Source: Nocardioides yefusunii (GTDB lineage: Bacteria; Actinomycetota; Actinomycetes; Propionibacteriales; Nocardioidaceae). From it: 64,000 bases of DNA. The position numbers and the translations under genes were made by a program. Location: assembly GCF_004014875.1 (NCBI RefSeq), contig NZ_CP034929.1, forward strand, positions 806,001-870,000, written 5' to 3'. Shown in pieces: positions 24,801 to 32,908 of the stretch. The first letter of the stretch is position 1, and each line of letters opens with the position of its first letter. The notes beneath the pieces are model-generated. The model saw only the letters and a program-made list of their open reading frames with translations, made no database searches and was not told the origin of the DNA.

Positions 24801-26684
24801 CTGGTGGCGGCCTTCGACCACCGCGACATCTTCATCGACCCCACCCCGGACGCCGAGACGTCGTTCGCCGAACGCCTTCGTCTCTTCGAGACCCCGCGCT
24901 CGAGCTGGCAGGACTACGAACGCGCCCTGATCTCTGAGGGCGGGGGCGTGTTCAGCCGTGGCGCGAAGACCGTCCCGGTGAGTCGCAAGGCAGCGATCGC
25001 GTTGGGGATCGGGACCGAAGCGGTCTCGATGGCGCCGGAGGACCTGATCCGGGCGGTCCTGACCGCGCCCGTCGACCTGCTCTGGAACGGCGGCATCGGC
25101 ACCTACGTCAAGGCGTCGGGCGAGACCCACGACGACGTCGGGGACCACGCCAACGACACGATCCGGGTGGACGGACGTGACCTGCGGGTCAAGGTCGTGG
25201 GGGAGGGCGGCAACCTCGGTCTGACCCAGGCCGGGCGCGTCGAGTTCGCCCGCACCGCCCGGAATCGTGGCGGCGACGACCACCCCACGCCAGGGGCGGT
25301 CAACACCGACTTCATCGACAACTCCGCCGGCGTCGACACCTCCGACCACGAGGTCAACATCAAGATCCTGCTCGACGCCGTCGTCGCCTCAGGAGAGCTC
25401 CCGGCCGAGGAACGCACCCCGGTGCTGGCCTCCATGACCGACGAGGTCGCCGAGCTCGTGCTGGCCGACAACTACCGCCAGAACCTCGCCCTGGCCGACG
25501 AGGCCGTCACAGCTGCCGATGCGCTGCACGTCCACGAGCAGTGGATGCGCACTCTGGAGGAGCGTGGCGTCCTCGACCGTGCCCTGGAGTCGCTGCCCTC
25601 ACGCACCGAGGTCCGACGTCGTCGTGAGGCGGCCGAGGGGCTCACCCTGCCCGAACTGTCGGTGCTGCTGTCGTGGACGAAGATCGTGATGGCGGACGAG
25701 TTGATCGCCTCCGACCTGCCCGACCACCCCTACCTGCGCGGTGACCTGATCGGGTACTTCCCCCACGCCCTGCGTCAGGACCACCGTGCGGCGATGGCCG
25801 CGCACCCCTTGCACCGCGAGATCGTGGTGACCCAGGTGGTCAACACCGTCGTCGACGAGGCCGGCATCACGGCCTGGACCCAGACCGCGGAGGAGACCGG
25901 GGCCAGCGCGGCACAGTTCGCCATGGCTCATCTGGTGGCCGGAGAACTGTTCGGCTGCAGTGGGGCGCGGGGACGCATCGCCGATCTCGACCACGCCGTC
26001 GCCGCCGACGTCCAGGCCTCGATGCGGGCCAAGGTGCGGGCCCTGCAGAGCCGCACCACCCGGTGGCTGCTCGCGAGGGCCGGGGGCGCGGTGCTCGACG
26101 TGGACGTCCTCGTGGACGCCTACAGCGTCCCCGTGCAGCGTCTCCTGGCCCGCCTGCCGTCGTTGTTGGAGGGCGAAGCGCAGGAACGTTTCGAGGCGCG
26201 TCGACTCGAACTCGTCGAGGCAGGAGTTCCTCTGGACCTCGCCGCCACGGTCGCGGTGATGCCGGAGTCGAGTGCGTTGCTCGACGTCGTGGCGACTGCC
26301 CGCAAGGCCGACGCCGACCCCGACGACGTCGTCCGGGTCCACCTGGCGCTCGGCGAACGCTGCGGCCTGCGTCGACTCAGCGACGCCGTCACCCAGTTGC
26401 CCCGGACGAGCCGGTGGGCGGCGGCAGCAGCCAGTGCCCTCGACGACGACCTGGGTCGGGTGCGTGCGACGTTGACCGCGGCGGTCGTCGCCGAGGGTTC
26501 CGACCTCGCTGCTGGGGACCCGGCTGCCCAGGCCGAGTCGCGGGTGGAGCACTGGACTCAGGCGCGGGCACCGCAGATGGAGTCGGTCGGGGCGCTGGTC
26601 ACCGAGATCCTGGACGAGGGTCCGCTCGACCTGGCCCGGGCCAGCGTGGCCGTCCGGGCAGTGCGGGGCCTGCTGGCGGAGTAG
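21825..26684 (+). CDS. gdh: NAD-specific glutamate dehydrogenase, large (~180 kDa) type
   Basis: A 1619-residue enzyme that oxidatively deaminates glutamate to 2-oxoglutarate with NAD+. The N-terminal third holds ACT-like regulatory regions (TDDRPFLVDSVQMEV). The catalytic core, about residues 780-1300, contains ARGGLRWSDRFDDFR and VGAKGGFVARQL near residues 800-840, with the active-site Lys. Cofactor-side sequences include ICVGIGDMSGDVFGNG-like CVGIGDMSGDVFGNG and VVGEGGNLGLTQ. Length fits the L_180 class known from Streptomyces and mycobacteria. GTG start; the upstream 130 bp are divergent from the DUF2505 gene. The downstream ltrA gene is convergent. Confidence 0.96.
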   Translation: MAPAREHERQALTDLVLDEARSPQQAAVVAVHLRHVPIEDLEGRPPRVWADAVQAQTDLALRRLPGETLVQVLVDGTEVGAAPGRSVLQVITDDRPFLVDSVQMEVARQGRGTDLVLHPRFWAERDPGGKLLRAQAREERDSAGPGWFAESWIRVETERVGDESDVAHLVQGVQRVLDDVRGAVEDYPAMLARLQECAARLPADDPSGALLTWITEDHFTFLGAADLSVALDGSADPIVGTGLGIFAEGPGKRLPEAESVSGSVGQVLVVDKALDRSTVHRPGNLDRLTVRTFDASGRVVAERRFLGLWSSRARTESVLRVPVLRENVAEVLRRVGVQPDEHAGKAVVDALESYPRDQLFAAEVEALVPVARSAAVGGESKRLRAFVRHDPRGRYVSVLVQLPRERYSTAVRERLSAELKDLFVGDQVEFAARMDEARTARVHFVVQPEPGQVTARPDDAEVESRLAEVSRSWRDDLTAHAVEVLGAERGSELAKRWGDGLPEGYKATTGVDEAVEDLQVLDALPEGEVAFRMVTTHEASEHLDVGRLVARLKVVRAGQPVHLARVLPLLHSAGVEVVDERPHEVTGPHGPAWVYDFLMSHPSDVPYATPEVFVDAVRAMWEGRCEVDGFNTLVLEAGLTWRQVAVLRAQAAYLRQGRFPFTRASTVAAMRANVEVTRALVQLFDVRFDPDRYPMHEVREQAAAAVKEQLESLLADVERRDHDRILRAHLAVLEATQRTNHFRTDAVGEGPSGTPAGLRAHLAFKLLPREVPGLPEPRPQYEIYVHSPLVEGVHLRFGAVARGGLRWSDRFDDFRTEVLGLVKAQMVKNTVIVPVGAKGGFVARQLPDPKNRQAWLEAGVTAYRAFISCLLDVTDNLVDGVVVPPPRVLRRDGDDHYLVVAADKGTASFSDHANGVAAAHGFWLGDAFASGGSVGYDHKAMGITARGAWVSVQRHFRELGIDVQSEEFTCVGIGDMSGDVFGNGLLRSDRARLVAAFDHRDIFIDPTPDAETSFAERLRLFETPRSSWQDYERALISEGGGVFSRGAKTVPVSRKAAIALGIGTEAVSMAPEDLIRAVLTAPVDLLWNGGIGTYVKASGETHDDVGDHANDTIRVDGRDLRVKVVGEGGNLGLTQAGRVEFARTARNRGGDDHPTPGAVNTDFIDNSAGVDTSDHEVNIKILLDAVVASGELPAEERTPVLASMTDEVAELVLADNYRQNLALADEAVTAADALHVHEQWMRTLEERGVLDRALESLPSRTEVRRRREAAEGLTLPELSVLLSWTKIVMADELIASDLPDHPYLRGDLIGYFPHALRQDHRAAMAAHPLHREIVVTQVVNTVVDEAGITAWTQTAEETGASAAQFAMAHLVAGELFGCSGARGRIADLDHAVAADVQASMRAKVRALQSRTTRWLLARAGGAVLDVDVLVDAYSVPVQRLLARLPSLLEGEAQERFEARRLELVEAGVPLDLAATVAVMPESSALLDVVATARKADADPDDVVRVHLALGERCGLRRLSDAVTQLPRTSRWAAAAASALDDDLGRVRATLTAAVVAEGSDLAAGDPAAQAESRVEHWTQARAPQMESVGALVTEILDEGPLDLARASVAVRAVRGLLAE

Positions 26685-26704
26685 AACTGCTGGCGGCGTG
26701 AGGA

Positions 26705-27883
26705 TCAGCCGCTCGTCGAGTGGGGTACGGGCGCGTGTCGCACCAGCAGCACCACGACGGCGACCAGGACGACGGCGACCACCACCACCGGGACGGGCAC
26801 GAGCGGATCGAGGAGCACCACGACGGCTGCCAGGGGGAGTGCCACGTTGACGCTGCGCGGCGCTTGGGCACGGATCGCGAGCCACCACGTCGTCAGCAGG
26901 AACAGTGCGATCGGCACGGTGACGGTGAAGGACGCCTCCACCGCCGACATCACGTGGAGCACCGCGTGGTCGCCCTCTGCCGTCGCGACGAGACGCCCGA
27001 TCTCGACCTCGACGCCGGCGGAGAACGCCGCTGCGGCGGCGAGGACGAAGAAGTGGCCGTACCCGTACCGGAACGACGAGCGCAGATCGTGGACGCATCG
27101 GTGGTGCGCGGGCCAGAAGTAGATCCACCACATCGCTGCGGTCGCGACCAGCACCAACGACGCCATCAGCACCAGGTCGGTGACGTCCGCAGCTCCGTGC
27201 AACGCGCCGTAGAACGCGTTGGACGAGGCCAGCAGGCTCTCACCCAGGACGATCAGGGTGAAGAGGTTGTAGCGCTCGGTGATGTGGTGCGGGTGGCGCG
27301 GAGTGACCTCGAACCGTTCTGCGACGGCCGGCACCGCCGTCTCGCAGGCGATCAGCACGACGACGGCGACCGTGGCGACAGTGCCGTCGAGCAGCAGACT
27401 CGCGCCCCACAGCACCTGGCACGCCGTGATCCCGACGGCGTAGGCCCGGGCGGTCCGGGCGTGCGCGGGCGACTGGCGTGCGGCGCGCAGCCACTGCGAC
27501 ACCATCGCCAGACGCATCACCACGTAGCCGATGACGACGATCCGGAGGTCGCCGTCGGTGAACGCCGGGTGGATCCCGGCCGCGAGCACGAGGACTCCGG
27601 CCATCTGCACGAACGTCGTGACGCGGTAGAGCCAGTCGTCGGTGTCGAAGGCGGTGGCGAACCAGGTGAAGTTCATCCACGCCCACCAGATCGAGAAGAA
27701 CACCATCAGGTAGCTGACGACGCCGTCGAGGACGTGTCCGTCGGCCAGCTGGTGGTGCAGTTCGCTGGCTGCGGTGCTGACCGCGACGACGAAGACGAGG
27801 TCGAAGAAGAGTTCGAGGCTGGAGGCGACCCGGCCGTCCTCGTGCGGGTCGCGCGGGCTCATCGGCCGCAGTGCGGTGCTCAT
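26705..27883 (-). CDS. ltrA: Low temperature requirement protein A family membrane protein
   Basis: A 392-residue polytopic membrane protein of the LtrA family. Motifs include VASSLELFFDLVFVVAVSTAA, WWAWMNFTWFATAFDTDDW and ITERYNLFTLIVLGESLLA, all characteristic. About ten membrane helices. The Listeria prototype was named for a cold-growth defect, and the molecular function is unknown. It is 20 bp from the convergent gdh and shares its upstream side with the leftward ku gene. Confidence 0.9.
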   Translation of the reverse strand: MSTALRPMSPRDPHEDGRVASSLELFFDLVFVVAVSTAASELHHQLADGHVLDGVVSYLMVFFSIWWAWMNFTWFATAFDTDDWLYRVTTFVQMAGVLVLAAGIHPAFTDGDLRIVVIGYVVMRLAMVSQWLRAARQSPAHARTARAYAVGITACQVLWGASLLLDGTVATVAVVVLIACETAVPAVAERFEVTPRHPHHITERYNLFTLIVLGESLLASSNAFYGALHGAADVTDLVLMASLVLVATAAMWWIYFWPAHHRCVHDLRSSFRYGYGHFFVLAAAAAFSAGVEVEIGRLVATAEGDHAVLHVMSAVEASFTVTVPIALFLLTTWWLAIRAQAPRSVNVALPLAAVVVLLDPLVPVPVVVVAVVLVAVVVLLVRHAPVPHSTSG

Positions 27884-27907
27884 CGTCGAAGGCTGGGGGA
27901 AGTGGAC

Positions 27908-28828
27908 TCAGGCCGACTTCTTCGTGCGTCGGGGAGTGGCCTTGGCCGCTGCCTTCTTGCCGTCTGCCTTCTTCGAGGCTGCCTTCTTCACGGCGGGCTT
28001 CTCCACCTCCACCTCAGCTGGCACTTCCGGGGACGGGGTCTCGCCTCGGGCCTGTTTGGCCGCCTCCACCGAACGTTGGAGCGCCGCCATCAGGTCGAGC
28101 ACCTGGCCGCTGCCGTCCGGGCTGGGAGCGGGGCGGGTAACCTCGCCACCCTCCACCTTGGCGGTCACCATCGCCTTGACCGCGTCGGCGTAGTCGTCAG
28201 TGAAGTCGTCGGGGTCGAAGTCCCCGGCGAGGGTCTCCACCAGCACACCTGCCATCGCGACCTCGGAGTCCTTCACCTCCCCGGCCTCGACGGAGAAGTC
28301 GGGAGTGCGGACCTCGTCGGGCCACATCAGGGTCTGCAGCACGATCACGTCACCCGCGTCGCTGGCATGCACCCGCAGCACCGCCATCGAGGTGCGTTGA
28401 CGGAGCGCGACCGTCACCACCGCGACCCGGTCGGAGTCGAGGAGTGCCTGACGCAGCAGCGCGTACGCCTTGGCGCCGGTGGCATCGGGCTGCAGGAAGT
28501 AGGTCTTCTCGCACAGCATCGGGTCGATCTGCTCGGCCGGGACGAACCGTTCCACCGAGATCTCGCGCGACGACGTGGTCGGCAGCTCGGCGAAGTCGGC
28601 ATCGGTGAGGACCACCATTTCGCCGTCCTCGGTCTCGTAACCCTTCGCGATCTCGGAGTACGGCACCTCCTGGCCGTCCACCGAACAGATGCGCTGGTAC
28701 CTGATCCGCCCACCGTCGGCGGCGTGCACCTGCCGGAACGACACGTCGTGGGACTCGGTGGCGGAGAAGAGCCGGACCGGGACGTTGACGAGGCCGAACG
28801 AGACGGCACCCTTCCAGATCGCACGCAC
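27908..28828 (-). CDS. ku: Ku DNA end-binding protein
   Basis: A 306-residue homodimeric Ku that binds double-strand breaks in bacterial non-homologous end joining. It begins MRAIWKGAVSFGLVNVPVRL-like sequence from GTG 28828, which has GGAGG upstream, and shows the core YQRICSVDGQEVPYSEIAKG and EKTYFLQPD. The tail after about residue 260 is Lys/Ala-rich (KKAASKKADGKKAAAK), common in actinobacterial Ku and important for DNA contacts there. It is divergent from a ligase gene with 109 bp between starts. Confidence 0.95.
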   Translation of the reverse strand: MRAIWKGAVSFGLVNVPVRLFSATESHDVSFRQVHAADGGRIRYQRICSVDGQEVPYSEIAKGYETEDGEMVVLTDADFAELPTTSSREISVERFVPAEQIDPMLCEKTYFLQPDATGAKAYALLRQALLDSDRVAVVTVALRQRTSMAVLRVHASDAGDVIVLQTLMWPDEVRTPDFSVEAGEVKDSEVAMAGVLVETLAGDFDPDDFTDDYADAVKAMVTAKVEGGEVTRPAPSPDGSGQVLDLMAALQRSVEAAKQARGETPSPEVPAEVEVEKPAVKKAASKKADGKKAAAKATPRRTKKSA

Positions 28829-28937
28829 GAGAACCTCCGTCGTCGTGGCCGGGCGGGCCGGGGAGGAGGCCCCTGACCAGCATCGACACTGTGACACCAC
28901 TCTGGCCCCGTCGGCGTCGCGCTGCAAGGATGGTGAG

Positions 28938-30038
28938 GTGCGCCCAATGCTCGCCATGCGTGGGGACCGGCTCCCGGAGGGGCCGGGGTGGTGCCACGAG
29001 GTGAAGTGGGACGGAGTGCGGGCCCTCGTCGTGGTGAGTACCGCAGGCACCCGGATCCTCACCCGCAATGGCAACGACGTCACCGCCGCCGTCGTGGAGT
29101 TCGCCGGTCTTCGCGTCGCTGTGCCCGGCCACGCGCCTGTGGAGGCGGTCCTGGACGCCGAACTCGTCGCGATGGTCGACGGGAGGCCGTCGTTCCAGGC
29201 GGTCATGTCCCGGCTTCGTGGAGGCTCCTCGCGGGCAGCGGCCCGCAGCAGTGACCAGCCGCGCGCCGCACTCGTGCTCGTCGTCTTCGACCTCCTCGCC
29301 AGCGGAGGTCAGGACCTCACCGGGCTGACGCTCCAGGACCGCCGGGCACTGCTCGAAGAGCTCTCCTTCCTGCCCGGGGTCACCCCCGCAGGATCAGATT
29401 CCGTGCCGGGTGCCGTCATGCGGTCCCCGATCCACGACGACGTCCGGGCGTTGTGGGATGCGACGGCTGCGCAGGGGCTGGAGGGGGTGATCTCCAAGCG
29501 GTGGGACTCGACCTACGAGACGGGCGTCCGCAGCACCGCGTGGCTGAAGTTCCCGCACCGGACCCGGACGTCGTGGGTGGTCGGCGGGTGGCGCCCCGAA
29601 CTGGGCGGGGACCGGGCGGGCGGTCACCGGATCGGCGCACTGTTGCTGGGGGAGCCCCGTCGAGGGCCCAGTTCCGGGCCACCGGGGCTGTTCGCCCGCG
29701 GGGCAGTGGGTAGCGGAATCACCGGTCAGCAGGAACAGGAACTGCGCGCACTGCTGGCGGCGATCCCACGTCGGACGTCGCCGTTCATCGACCTCTCGGC
29801 GGCAGAGGAAACCACGGCCGTGTGGGTCGAACCGGCGCTCGTCGTCGACGTCGAGTCGCTGGGCTTCACCGAGAACGGTCGGTTGCGGCAGGCCTCCTTC
29901 GCCGGCGTCCGTGCTGACCTGGGCGTCGAGGACCTCCTGGCTGATCCCCAGTCGCGCCCGGTCGCAGACGGAGACGGAGCACCAGGCGACCCCACGGACC
30001 CGACGGGTCGGCTCGAGGTCGGTGGACGTGGCGGGTGA
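28938..30038 (+). CDS. ATP-dependent DNA ligase, LigD ligase-domain type
   Basis: A 366-residue ATP-dependent ligase. The adenylated Lys lies in EVKWDG (K23), followed by TRNGNDV, DAELVAM, VFDLLASGGQDL, EGVISKR and AWLKFPHRT, the ordered nucleotidyltransferase motifs. An OB-fold domain follows. This is the ligase part of LigD as a separate protein; no polymerase or nuclease domain is attached. GTG 28938 has AAGGA upstream. The polymerase gene overlaps its end, so the two are coupled and would work with Ku in end joining. Confidence 0.92.
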   Translation: MRPMLAMRGDRLPEGPGWCHEVKWDGVRALVVVSTAGTRILTRNGNDVTAAVVEFAGLRVAVPGHAPVEAVLDAELVAMVDGRPSFQAVMSRLRGGSSRAAARSSDQPRAALVLVVFDLLASGGQDLTGLTLQDRRALLEELSFLPGVTPAGSDSVPGAVMRSPIHDDVRALWDATAAQGLEGVISKRWDSTYETGVRSTAWLKFPHRTRTSWVVGGWRPELGGDRAGGHRIGALLLGEPRRGPSSGPPGLFARGAVGSGITGQQEQELRALLAAIPRRTSPFIDLSAAEETTAVWVEPALVVDVESLGFTENGRLRQASFAGVRADLGVEDLLADPQSRPVADGDGAPGDPTDPTGRLEVGGRGG

Positions 30039-30936
30039 GTCGACCGAGGTACGGGTCGACGTCGAGGGACGGGTCCTGCGCCTGACCAACCTCGAGAAGG
30101 TTCTCCACCCGGGCACCGGCACCACGAAGGCCGAGGTGCTGCAGCACTACGCCTCGGTCGCGCCGCTGCTGCTGCCGTTGCTGCGTGGGCGGTGCGTCAC
30201 CCGGATCCGGTGGCCGCACGGCGTGGGTGGGCCGTCGTTCTTCGAGAAGAACGCCCCGGCAGGCACCCCGTCGTGGGTCCGAGTGGTGGAGGTCGGGGAC
30301 GGAGTCCGGTTCCCGATGGTCGAGGACCTCGCGACCCTGACGTGGCTGGTCAACCTCTCGGCGATCGAGCTGCACGTCCCGCAGTGGCGGGTCGACGACG
30401 GCGGCGCGGTGCTGCCACCGGACCGCCTGGTGGTCGACCTCGATCCGGGGGAGCCGGCCGGGCTGGGGGAGTGCGCCCACGTGGCCCTGGCGGTGCGTGA
30501 CCGGCTCTCCGCGCGGGACGCATCGTTCGAGACGGTCCCCGTTCTCAGCGGGAGCAAGGGCATCCACGTGTACGCCGACCTGACGGGGCGGGCTGACGAG
30601 TTCCCGGACTCTGATGCCGTGACGAGGCTGGCACGAGCCCTGGCCGAGGAACTCCAGCGGGCAGCACCGACGTCGGTGACGGCCTCGATGGCCAAACAGC
30701 GACGTCGGGGGAAGGTGTTCGTCGACTGGTCCCAGAACAGCGCGAGCAAGACCACGCTGTCGCCGTGGTCGCTCCGGGGACGGGAGCACCCCACCTGTGC
30801 GGTGCCGGTCTCGTGGACGGAGGTGGAGGCGCTGGCAGCCGATCCGTTGGCCCTGGAGCAGGTGACGCTCGCGGACGTGCCGGAGCGCGCCTATGCCGCG
30901 ATTGGCGCAGGCTTTCCGCTCTTCCCATCCCCATGA
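30028..30936 (+). CDS. LigD-type DNA polymerase/primase domain protein
   Basis: A 302-residue AEP-superfamily polymerase of NHEJ. It shows LTNLEKVLHPGTGTTKAEVLQHY, the 5'-phosphate-binding N-terminal region, then VDLDPGE (catalytic Asp pair), SGSKGIHVYADL, and FVDWSQN (third Asp), as in LigD PolDom. GTG 30028 is preferred because GAGG lies at normal spacing; GTG 30022 is possible. It overlaps the ligase stop. LigD is one protein in mycobacteria and Pseudomonas; here the activities are separate genes and the 3'-phosphoesterase domain is not in the window. Confidence 0.92.
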   Translation: MAGESTEVRVDVEGRVLRLTNLEKVLHPGTGTTKAEVLQHYASVAPLLLPLLRGRCVTRIRWPHGVGGPSFFEKNAPAGTPSWVRVVEVGDGVRFPMVEDLATLTWLVNLSAIELHVPQWRVDDGGAVLPPDRLVVDLDPGEPAGLGECAHVALAVRDRLSARDASFETVPVLSGSKGIHVYADLTGRADEFPDSDAVTRLARALAEELQRAAPTSVTASMAKQRRRGKVFVDWSQNSASKTTLSPWSLRGREHPTCAVPVSWTEVEALAADPLALEQVTLADVPERAYAAIGAGFPLFPSP

Positions 30937-31038
30937 TCGGGGATCTCGGCCGTGGGGCATCCCGCGGTGGTCTGCGTCGCTCCTAAGGTCGAGAAACGGA
31001 ACCGGGGGCCGTTCCGAGCTGACGTCTGGGAGGGCGAC

Positions 31039-31839
31039 GTGATCGCAGGCTTGAAGAACGATGCGCTGTACGGGCGCGAGGAGACACCGGCGCCCGAGGC
31101 GCTGAACGTGCACGGGGTGAACGTGGTTGCGGGGGACGCAGGCCGCACGGCCCGCTGGCTCCTGGAAGGCCTGACCCTCGACGAGCAAGGCCGGTGGCGT
31201 CGCCGCCGGCGAGTCGCGTTCCTCAACGCCGGCTCCGCGAACCTCGCTGCCGCCGATCCCTTCTACCGTCGGCTGCTGTCGAGCTTCGTCGTGCTGAACG
31301 ACGGCATCGGGCTCGACATCGCGGCGCGTTGGTCCCACGGACGCACCTTCCCCGCGAACCTCAACGGCACGGACTTCGTGCCCTACCTGCTGGGTCGTTC
31401 GGACCGGTCGCTGCGGATCCACCTGGTGGGCGGGCGTCCGGGCGTCGCCGAGGCCGCCGCACGGGTCCTCGCCGAGCGGTTCCCCCGGCACGAGATCGTC
31501 GGGGCCCAGCACGGCTACTTCACCGGTAGGGAGACCGATGAGGTCGTGGCCCGGGTTGCGGAGTCGAGAGCAGACGTCCTGCTGGTCGCGATGGGCAATC
31601 CGGTCCAGGAGCGTTTCGTGGCTGCCTACTTCGACGACCTCGACGTCGGGCTCGCGATCGGCGTGGGCGCGTTGCTCGACTTCCTCTCCGGTCGCGTCTC
31701 CCGCGCTCCGCACTGGATGCGTCGGATGCGCGTGGAGTGGGTGTGGCGTCTGGCCCAGGAACCGCGTCGGTTGTGGAGCCGCTACCTGGTGGGCAACGTC
31801 GTCTTCCTGGCCCGAACGATCCGGGCACCTCGCTCCTGA
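31039..31839 (+). CDS. WecG/TagA/CpsF family glycosyltransferase
   Basis: A 266-residue glycosyltransferase of family GT26. Members add N-acetylmannosamine-type sugars to lipid-linked carriers for teichoic acid or exopolysaccharide linkage units. The family motifs are VAFLNAGSANLAAADPFYRR, NGTDFVPYLL, VGAQHGYF and VAMGNPVQERFV. GTG 31039 is chosen for GGGAGGG upstream; the frame stays open for 29 further codons. No polysaccharide cluster surrounds it: the neighbours are NHEJ genes and LuxR regulators. A link to the Tad locus nearby is possible but unproven. Confidence 0.9.
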   Translation: MIAGLKNDALYGREETPAPEALNVHGVNVVAGDAGRTARWLLEGLTLDEQGRWRRRRRVAFLNAGSANLAAADPFYRRLLSSFVVLNDGIGLDIAARWSHGRTFPANLNGTDFVPYLLGRSDRSLRIHLVGGRPGVAEAAARVLAERFPRHEIVGAQHGYFTGRETDEVVARVAESRADVLLVAMGNPVQERFVAAYFDDLDVGLAIGVGALLDFLSGRVSRAPHWMRRMRVEWVWRLAQEPRRLWSRYLVGNVVFLARTIRAPRS

Positions 31840-31865
31840 GACCTGCCTCGTCCCTGGGACGCACG

Positions 31866-31910
31866 CAGCCCGTGCCGTCGCGACTCCAGAGTCTGCGACG
31901 GCACGGGCTG
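31866..31910. terminator. Terminator hairpin between convergent genes
   Basis: CAGCCCGTGCCGTCGC (31866-31881) pairs perfectly with 31895-31910 around a 13-base loop and is followed by TTCTCGT. It separates the glycosyltransferase gene from the leftward LuxR-type regulator. Confidence 0.85.
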
Positions 31911-31926
31911 TTCTCGTGCGTGAGGA

Positions 31927-32604
31927 CTAGTGCTTGGGGGCGGGCGCCGTCCACCCGGCGTGGTGGGCCAGACCCACGGCGCCGATCTGCGAGGAGACCT
32001 CGAGCTTGGCGAGGATCGACTTCACCTGGGTCCGCACGGTGGCCTCGGAGACGACCGAGACCTCGGCGATCTGACGGACCTGCTGTCCGTTCATCAGGGC
32101 ACCGAGCACTTCTGCCTCGCGGACGGTGAGGCGGTTGAGGCGGTCGAGCAGCTCTGACACCGCGGCCCGCTCCTCCTGCCAGTGCCGGACGAGCTCTTCG
32201 CGCTCGTCGACGGTCATCACCGGACGGCCCTCGCCGATGAGGCGGATCGTCGCGAGGATCTCGTTCAGGGGCGCGGTCTTCTCCATGACCTTGCGGGCGC
32301 CGTGACGCACGCACTGGCCCCAGCGGGCGCGGTCGGTGGAGCCGGTCAGCACGACGACGGCCGTGCCGGCGCGGGCGACGGGCTCGATCAGGCGGGTGCC
32401 GTCGGCGTTGCCGAGGTCGAGGTCGAGCAGCAGCACGTGCGGCTGGTGCTTCATGACCGCCGGGAGCAGCGAGGTCGCGGTGTGCAGGTCCTCGGGCAGC
32501 GGGACCCGACGCACGTCATGGCCCTTGAGCTCGAGAGCAATCTGGAGTGATTCAGCGAAGAGCGTGTGGTCTTCGATCACGCACACTCGGGATGCGCCCC
32601 TCAT
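31927..32604 (-). CDS. LuxR-family response regulator
   Basis: A 225-residue regulator with an N-terminal receiver and a C-terminal LuxR HTH. The receiver keeps the acidic pair (ED at 11-12), the phosphorylation Asp (D61 in LLLDLDLG) and Lys K109. The HTH reads LTVREAEVLGALMNG then VSEATVRTQVKSILAKL. No sensor kinase is adjacent. It is divergent from a second, degenerate LuxR-type gene with 304 bp between starts. Location beside the second half of the Tad locus suggests it may control pilus genes. Confidence 0.9.
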   Translation of the reverse strand: MRGASRVCVIEDHTLFAESLQIALELKGHDVRRVPLPEDLHTATSLLPAVMKHQPHVLLLDLDLGNADGTRLIEPVARAGTAVVVLTGSTDRARWGQCVRHGARKVMEKTAPLNEILATIRLIGEGRPVMTVDEREELVRHWQEERAAVSELLDRLNRLTVREAEVLGALMNGQQVRQIAEVSVVSEATVRTQVKSILAKLEVSSQIGAVGLAHHAGWTAPAPKH

Positions 32605-32908
32605 GCTGTCTCCTGTGTCCCCGGGGCTACGGACCGCCCCGTTGCTGTGCCGGCGTCTCCGTCGGCGTCTGTTGCTCGGGGACGGGTGCAGGCCGCACCG
32701 TCGTTCCCCCCTGTGAGGGGTGACACTAGGCCCCCTTTCGTGTCCGCGTCATGCAGTCTCGGGAGAGGTCTACCCAATTTCCGGGAAATGGCCGCCCTGC
32801 AGATGTCATGCTCATCCAACTCTTCTCTGGGTCTCCCATGGGTTGGGACGATGTCGAGGACAGGTCGGGCCGAACGGGCGACCGACGACGCTGCCGGGGA
32901 GAAGACGC
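32605..32908. promoter_or_regulatory. Divergent regulatory region between two LuxR-type genes
   Basis: This 304-bp gap has no supported gene. It contains the exact dyad ATTTCC-G-GGAAAT at 32777-32789, the palindrome CCCATGGG near 32838, and stretches with lower GC than the flanks. A dyad of this size and position suits a dimeric LuxR-type regulator acting on one or both divergent promoters. Confidence 0.4.

Noticed and set aside
22005..25349. Leftward open frame of more than 1,100 codons opposite the glutamate dehydrogenase gene
   Set aside because: It lies entirely antisense to a clearly homologous gene, has low-complexity His/Arg/Gly/Asp-rich translation and no recognisable domain. High third-position GC produces such frames.
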